Positions 54,555 through 64,000 of a stretch of DNA of 64,000 bases are shown piece after piece. Source of the DNA: Aphrocallistes beatrix (lineage: Eukaryota; Porifera; Hexactinellida; Sceptrulophora; Aphrocallistidae); NCBI GenBank assembly GCA_963281255.1, contig OY725494.1:3051934-3115933 (forward strand), read 5' to 3'. The position numbers and the translations under genes were made by a program. The stretch's first letter is position 1. The number at the start of each line of letters is the position of its first letter. The notes below the pieces were generated by a model, which saw nothing but the letters and a program-made list of their open reading frames with translations, made no database searches and was not told the DNA's origin.

Positions 54555-55544
54555 TACACCTCGTTAGTAAACAATATCTTACAGTTTGGAAATATTTCAC
54601 TCAGGAATATACACATTTTAATATTAATTGAATGAAAAATAGTTACTCGTAAAACTGTTCAAATACGTATTTTGTGGATAGAGAATAATGCCCAATGGAC
54701 ATTCTAACATGAATAAATGTTAAATGTCCTCGTTAATGTATAGTAGAAAATAAATGTACGAATACCACAAATAATAGTGATACTGTATATGTTTTAGTGA
54801 AGCTGCAGATAGTACAAATACATTTATAGAATATGAAAGTCTATGTTTAGGTTCGTACGTCAGGAACGATGTCCCGCTTTTACATGAATTTCCCCATTAT
54901 GTCCCGCTTTTCTGATCATATGTATAATACCTTTCTATTGCGTCCCATCATGTCCCGCGAAATTCAACGCTGCATCCCGATTTTATCATGGCTCAGGTTG
55001 GCATGTATGTTAACGGTTTGAACTACTACATATATTACATCTAAACTTGAAGAAAGACATTGAAAGCATGGAATCACTAGTTTCTGTCGAGCATCCTTAT
55101 TTGCATACAGTCTATAAATTATCCCCAAACAACTGATACGTACAAGTTTTAGACTTCGCAATTATTCCTCTATAGCCTACCGGCTAGGCTAGCCACAATA
55201 TTTAGAAATACCTTGTAGATGTAGATGGTCTAGAAACAAGATTATTCTATCCAACACTCTCCGAATGTCTGCATTAGTTGAGTTTGGAGCGTTTGTACAA
55301 TATCTCAAGCCTAATTACTATGTCTGTTCGTCCAATGTAATATTTATTATACAACTGTCTAGTATCAAAATGTAATGATGGATCATTAGTGGTACAGTGA
55401 GTGCTCCCACTTAATGAATCCATTGTTTACTATGGCATGCTCCTACATTATTGGCTTACTACTATATAACAGGTTTATACCTCGAATTAATATTTACTTT
55501 AAATTTCAAATTTATCTGTTTTCATCACTTGATATCTAGCACAC
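54555..55544. other. Region upstream of FAM135
   Basis: AT-rich. A segment at 54880-55010 (TGTCCCGCGAAATTCAACGC, GGCTCAGGTTGGCATGTATG) repeats the block at 44255-44325. The rest presumably contains the FAM135 promoter and any 5' UTR exon. Confidence 0.45.
54880..55010 (+). repeat. Repeat shared with 44200-44325
   Basis: Several TGTCCCGC motifs followed by GCGAAATTCAACGCTGCATC and a GGTTGGCATGTATG end, in the same order as in the element within 43409-44515. Confidence 0.55.
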
Positions 55545-63678
<8,134 letters not shown>

Positions 63679-64000
63679 GTAGAATGTCCCCAATACCCTC
63701 CGACCATGTGCATATTATATTACGTTAAACCGAATCATATGGTGGAATTAAGTGCAGTAAGCATTTCATAATGCGCTTGAAGGAAATGGTTTTGCCCTCT
63801 GAGAAATCAACCCAGTGGAATGAATAACATTATAGTGACTACTCCAGGGTTTTTTTAAGGTTGAGACCTTGGTGTAACTCAGCTTAATCACGGTGTAACC
63901 ACCGAAAAAATATGAACCCCAAATATTGCCCACGCTGCAGCGGCCGACCCAAATCGTGGTGTAACTCCCAAAATTCGTGGTGTAATTTTTACACCACGGC
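63679..64000. other. FAM135 intron 18 (partial)
   Basis: Sequence after the donor GTAGAA at the end of exon 18. GGTGTAACTC/GGTGTAACC motifs recur near 63870-64000, possibly one end of a transposon that continues outside the window. Confidence 0.45.

Overview
This is an AT-rich window from an animal (metazoan) nuclear genome. Multi-exon genes with short GT-AG introns (and two probable GC-AG introns) encode metazoan-specific proteins: an activin type II receptor, a Pax paired-domain factor, PIAS, PARP16 and FAM135. Unspliced genes and dense small DNA transposons fill the rest. The NHL-repeat proteins without RING fingers, the homeodomain-less Pax and the compact introns fit an invertebrate, perhaps an early-branching one. 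I cannot name the phylum. No tRNA or rRNA gene, CRISPR, operon or virus-derived element was recognised.
Layout. 1-632: 3' end of an unknown gene. 1354-9266: activin receptor type II, with an intronless SAC1 phosphoinositide phosphatase gene probably nested in its first intron. 9835-14466: a nine-exon Pax gene. 14685-17230: two intronless minus-strand genes, a possible papain-like protein and an NHL protein. 17.3-19.4 kb: transposon cluster. 19.5-23.5 kb: a tandem pair of Tyr/Cys-rich Shisa/CYYR1-like membrane proteins (one frameshifted) and a seven-pass membrane protein. 24760-31170: PARP16 on the minus strand, with a second NHL gene on the plus strand inside its first intron. 31486-40395: two inverted zinc-finger/Nudix paralogues separated by 6.7 kb of nested repeats and a 17-bp satellite. 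40882-42617: a REXO-type RNA exonuclease with a reading-frame break. 43-46.6 kb: repeats and a nearly complete mariner-like transposon. 46855-51083: a coiled-coil gene, then PIAS. 52.2-54.6 kb: a methyltransferase pseudogene and three abutting MITEs. 55545 to the window end: FAM135 (18 exons seen), with a mitochondrial ribosomal protein S34 gene antisense in an intron.
Functionally this is a mixed neighbourhood: TGF-beta signalling (ACVR2), transcription and SUMO ligation (Pax, PIAS), ER/phosphoinositide biology (SAC1, PARP16), RNA processing (REXO) and mitochondrial translation (MRPS34). There is no sign of a single pathway cluster.
The most distinctive features are: (i) three unspliced genes sitting inside introns of spliced hosts; (ii) a 503-bp identical tract joining two otherwise divergent Nudix paralogues; (iii) a dispersed repeat carrying three adjacent GC-rich hairpins whose loops vary while stems persist; and (iv) several hAT-type MITEs with exact 8-bp target duplications, each filled with its own short palindromic sub-repeat. 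Exon coordinates were assigned by eye from splice signals and phase and may be off by a base.
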